This document shows positions 14,910 through 15,615 of a stretch of DNA of 15,615 bases, piece after piece; positions within the stretch are counted from its first letter, which is position 1; each line of letters opens with the position of its first letter. Both the position numbers and the translations under genes were made by a program. The notes under the pieces were generated by a model that was not told the origin of the DNA, did no database searches, and worked only from the letters and a program-made list of their open reading frames with translations. Source of the stretch: Pseudomonadota bacterium (GTDB taxonomy: Bacteria; Pseudomonadota; Gammaproteobacteria; Burkholderiales; SHXO01); assembly GCA_023430065.1 (NCBI GenBank), contig JAEZCG010000025.1, positions 1-15,615 of the forward strand, in the 5' to 3' direction.

Positions 14910-15530
14910 CTGGGGGCAGGCGCCGGACTTCAGCTCGGTGCCGGGATAGCGCAACGCCAGTTCCGCCAGACGCGACGAGATGCCCACGTCGGGGTCGCGC
15001 ACGGCGAATACCGTCTGGGTGATGCGGTGGTCACGCGCGCCCACGCGGGCCGTGCCGATACCGCGCGTGCGCAGGCCGCCCAGGAACGCGATCGCCGCCT
15101 CTTCGGACTTGAAGATGCCCAGCGAGATCGTATTGCGCAGTTCGCCGTTGACCGGAATCACGTAATAGTCGGCGATGCCCGCCTCGCGCAGCTCGCGCAC
15201 GCGGCGCGCGAGTTCCTGCTCGTCGCGGGTACCCGGGATGAACACCCACCAGCCCGCCACCACCTGCACCCGCGCCTCGCTCCAGCGGCCCGGTTGCAGC
15301 GTGCGGCCGAGGTCGATGCGCACGGCATCGAGTTCGGCCTGTGCGAAGCTTCCCCAGGTCAGGCATGCCGCCGGTCGCGATTGCGCGGGAGGCGGCGCCG
15401 GAACGATGCGGATCTGCTCGGCGTTGACCAGTTCCGGCCGGTGCGTGGCCGGCGCCGCGCTCATGCGCAGCAGGCCGTAACCCGCCAGCGCCAGATTCGC
15501 CACGATCAGCACCGAGAGCAGCAGTCTCAT
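14907..15530 (-). CDS. SPOR-domain protein, membrane-anchored
   Basis: SPOR domains bind denuded glycan strands of septal peptidoglycan, so this protein may act at the division site. The 207-residue product has an N-terminal hydrophobic helix (about residues 3-22) that could be an anchor or an uncleaved signal, a Pro/Ala-rich linker (about 25-55), then a SPOR-like repeat at about residues 92-165 (W-W-V-F-I-P-G, L-A-R-R-V-R-E-L-R-E-A-G-I-A-D-Y-Y-V-I, I-S-L-G-I-F-K-S-E-E-A-A). A lone Cys at 56 and one at 205 are present. ATG 15530 overlaps the stop of the upstream coaX as ATGA. In betaproteobacteria a SPOR protein commonly follows birA-coaX. No catalytic domain is seen, so a glycan-binding or scaffold role is inferred. 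Confidence 0.85.
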   Translation of the reverse strand: MRLLLSVLIVANLALAGYGLLRMSAAPATHRPELVNAEQIRIVPAPPPAQSRPAACLTWGSFAQAELDAVRIDLGRTLQPGRWSEARVQVVAGWWVFIPGTRDEQELARRVRELREAGIADYYVIPVNGELRNTISLGIFKSEEAAIAFLGGLRTRGIGTARVGARDHRITQTVFAVRDPDVGISSRLAELALRYPGTELKSGACPQ

Positions 15531-15615
15531 TCCCGCGCGATCTCCACCAGCCCCTCCAGCACCAGATTGGGCGCGAAGACCGCCGCGGGGGCAAGGTGCG
15601 GCGCCAGCACCGGTG
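15527..15615 (-). CDS. coaX: Type III pantothenate kinase CoaX, C-terminal end, cut by window edge
   Basis: CoaX phosphorylates pantothenate in the first step of coenzyme A synthesis. Only the last 28 codons are present, ending at a TGA that overlaps the SPOR gene's ATG. The tail A-P-N-L-V-L-E-G-L-V-E-I-A-R-E resembles the conserved C-terminal helix of CoaX (N-L-V-L-x-G-L). The catalytic part is outside the window. The call rests on this short tail and on the usual birA-coaX-SPOR order, so it is moderately sure. Confidence 0.7.
   Translation of the reverse strand, partial: PVLAPHLAPAAVFAPNLVLEGLVEIARE

Overview
The window is a GC-rich (about two thirds GC by eye) stretch of chromosome that looks like a betaproteobacterium. 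Supporting signs are an mraZ-rsmH-ftsL-ftsI cluster beside a type A RNase P RNA gene, the rsmI // lpoA-yraN-SIS-BON divergent block, a stand-alone rfaE2, and a coaX-SPOR pair. I see no insertion sequence, integrase, CRISPR array or tRNA. The genes are densely packed, often overlapping by four bases, and look chromosomal rather than recently acquired.

Layout. (1) Positions 1-2486, minus strand: the start of the division and cell wall (dcw) cluster, mraZ-rsmH-ftsL-ftsI, with ftsI running off the left edge. It is driven by a near-consensus sigma70 promoter that overlaps a four-repeat MraZ operator. (2) 2594-3009, minus: rnpB with an extended -10 promoter and a weak terminator. (3) 3078-5914, minus: rsmI-pyrC-CDF metal transporter, probably one transcription unit. 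(4) 5909-8600, plus: an LpoA-like periplasmic protein, YraN, a SIS-domain phosphoheptose isomerase/DiaA homologue, and a DolP-like BON lipoprotein. This block is head-to-head with rsmI; the two start codons abut and the two promoters each lie inside the other gene. (5) 8614-11366: a divergent module. On the minus strand a small exported protein of unknown function and a class I CPD photolyase share a promoter. On the plus strand lies a MerR-type regulator with a B12-binding domain of the CarH/LitR photoreceptor family. An inverted repeat sits between them. (6) 11554-14902, plus: a diiron ferritin-like/desaturase-like protein with a structured leader, rfaE2, and an ABC exporter-fold protein of the SbmA/BacA/Rv1819c type. 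(7) 14907-15615, minus: a SPOR-domain protein preceded by the 3' end of coaX.

How the parts work together. Much of the window serves the envelope: septal peptidoglycan synthesis (FtsL, FtsI), a possible PBP activator (LpoA-like), outer-membrane quality control (DolP-like), LPS heptose supply (SIS isomerase and RfaE2) and a SPOR protein. The part most worth following is the light/B12 module. It pairs a CarH/LitR-like regulator that keeps the W-x9-EH and E-x-H-x-x-G cobalamin signatures, but has Met where CarH has the light-state His ligand, with the photolyase operon it probably controls, a diiron enzyme of a kind seen in LitR-type regulons, and an ABC protein related to a mycobacterial cobalamin importer.

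Limits: all family calls come from reading motifs in the translations. No searches were run. The leftmost ~55 bases look like error-rich contig-end sequence.
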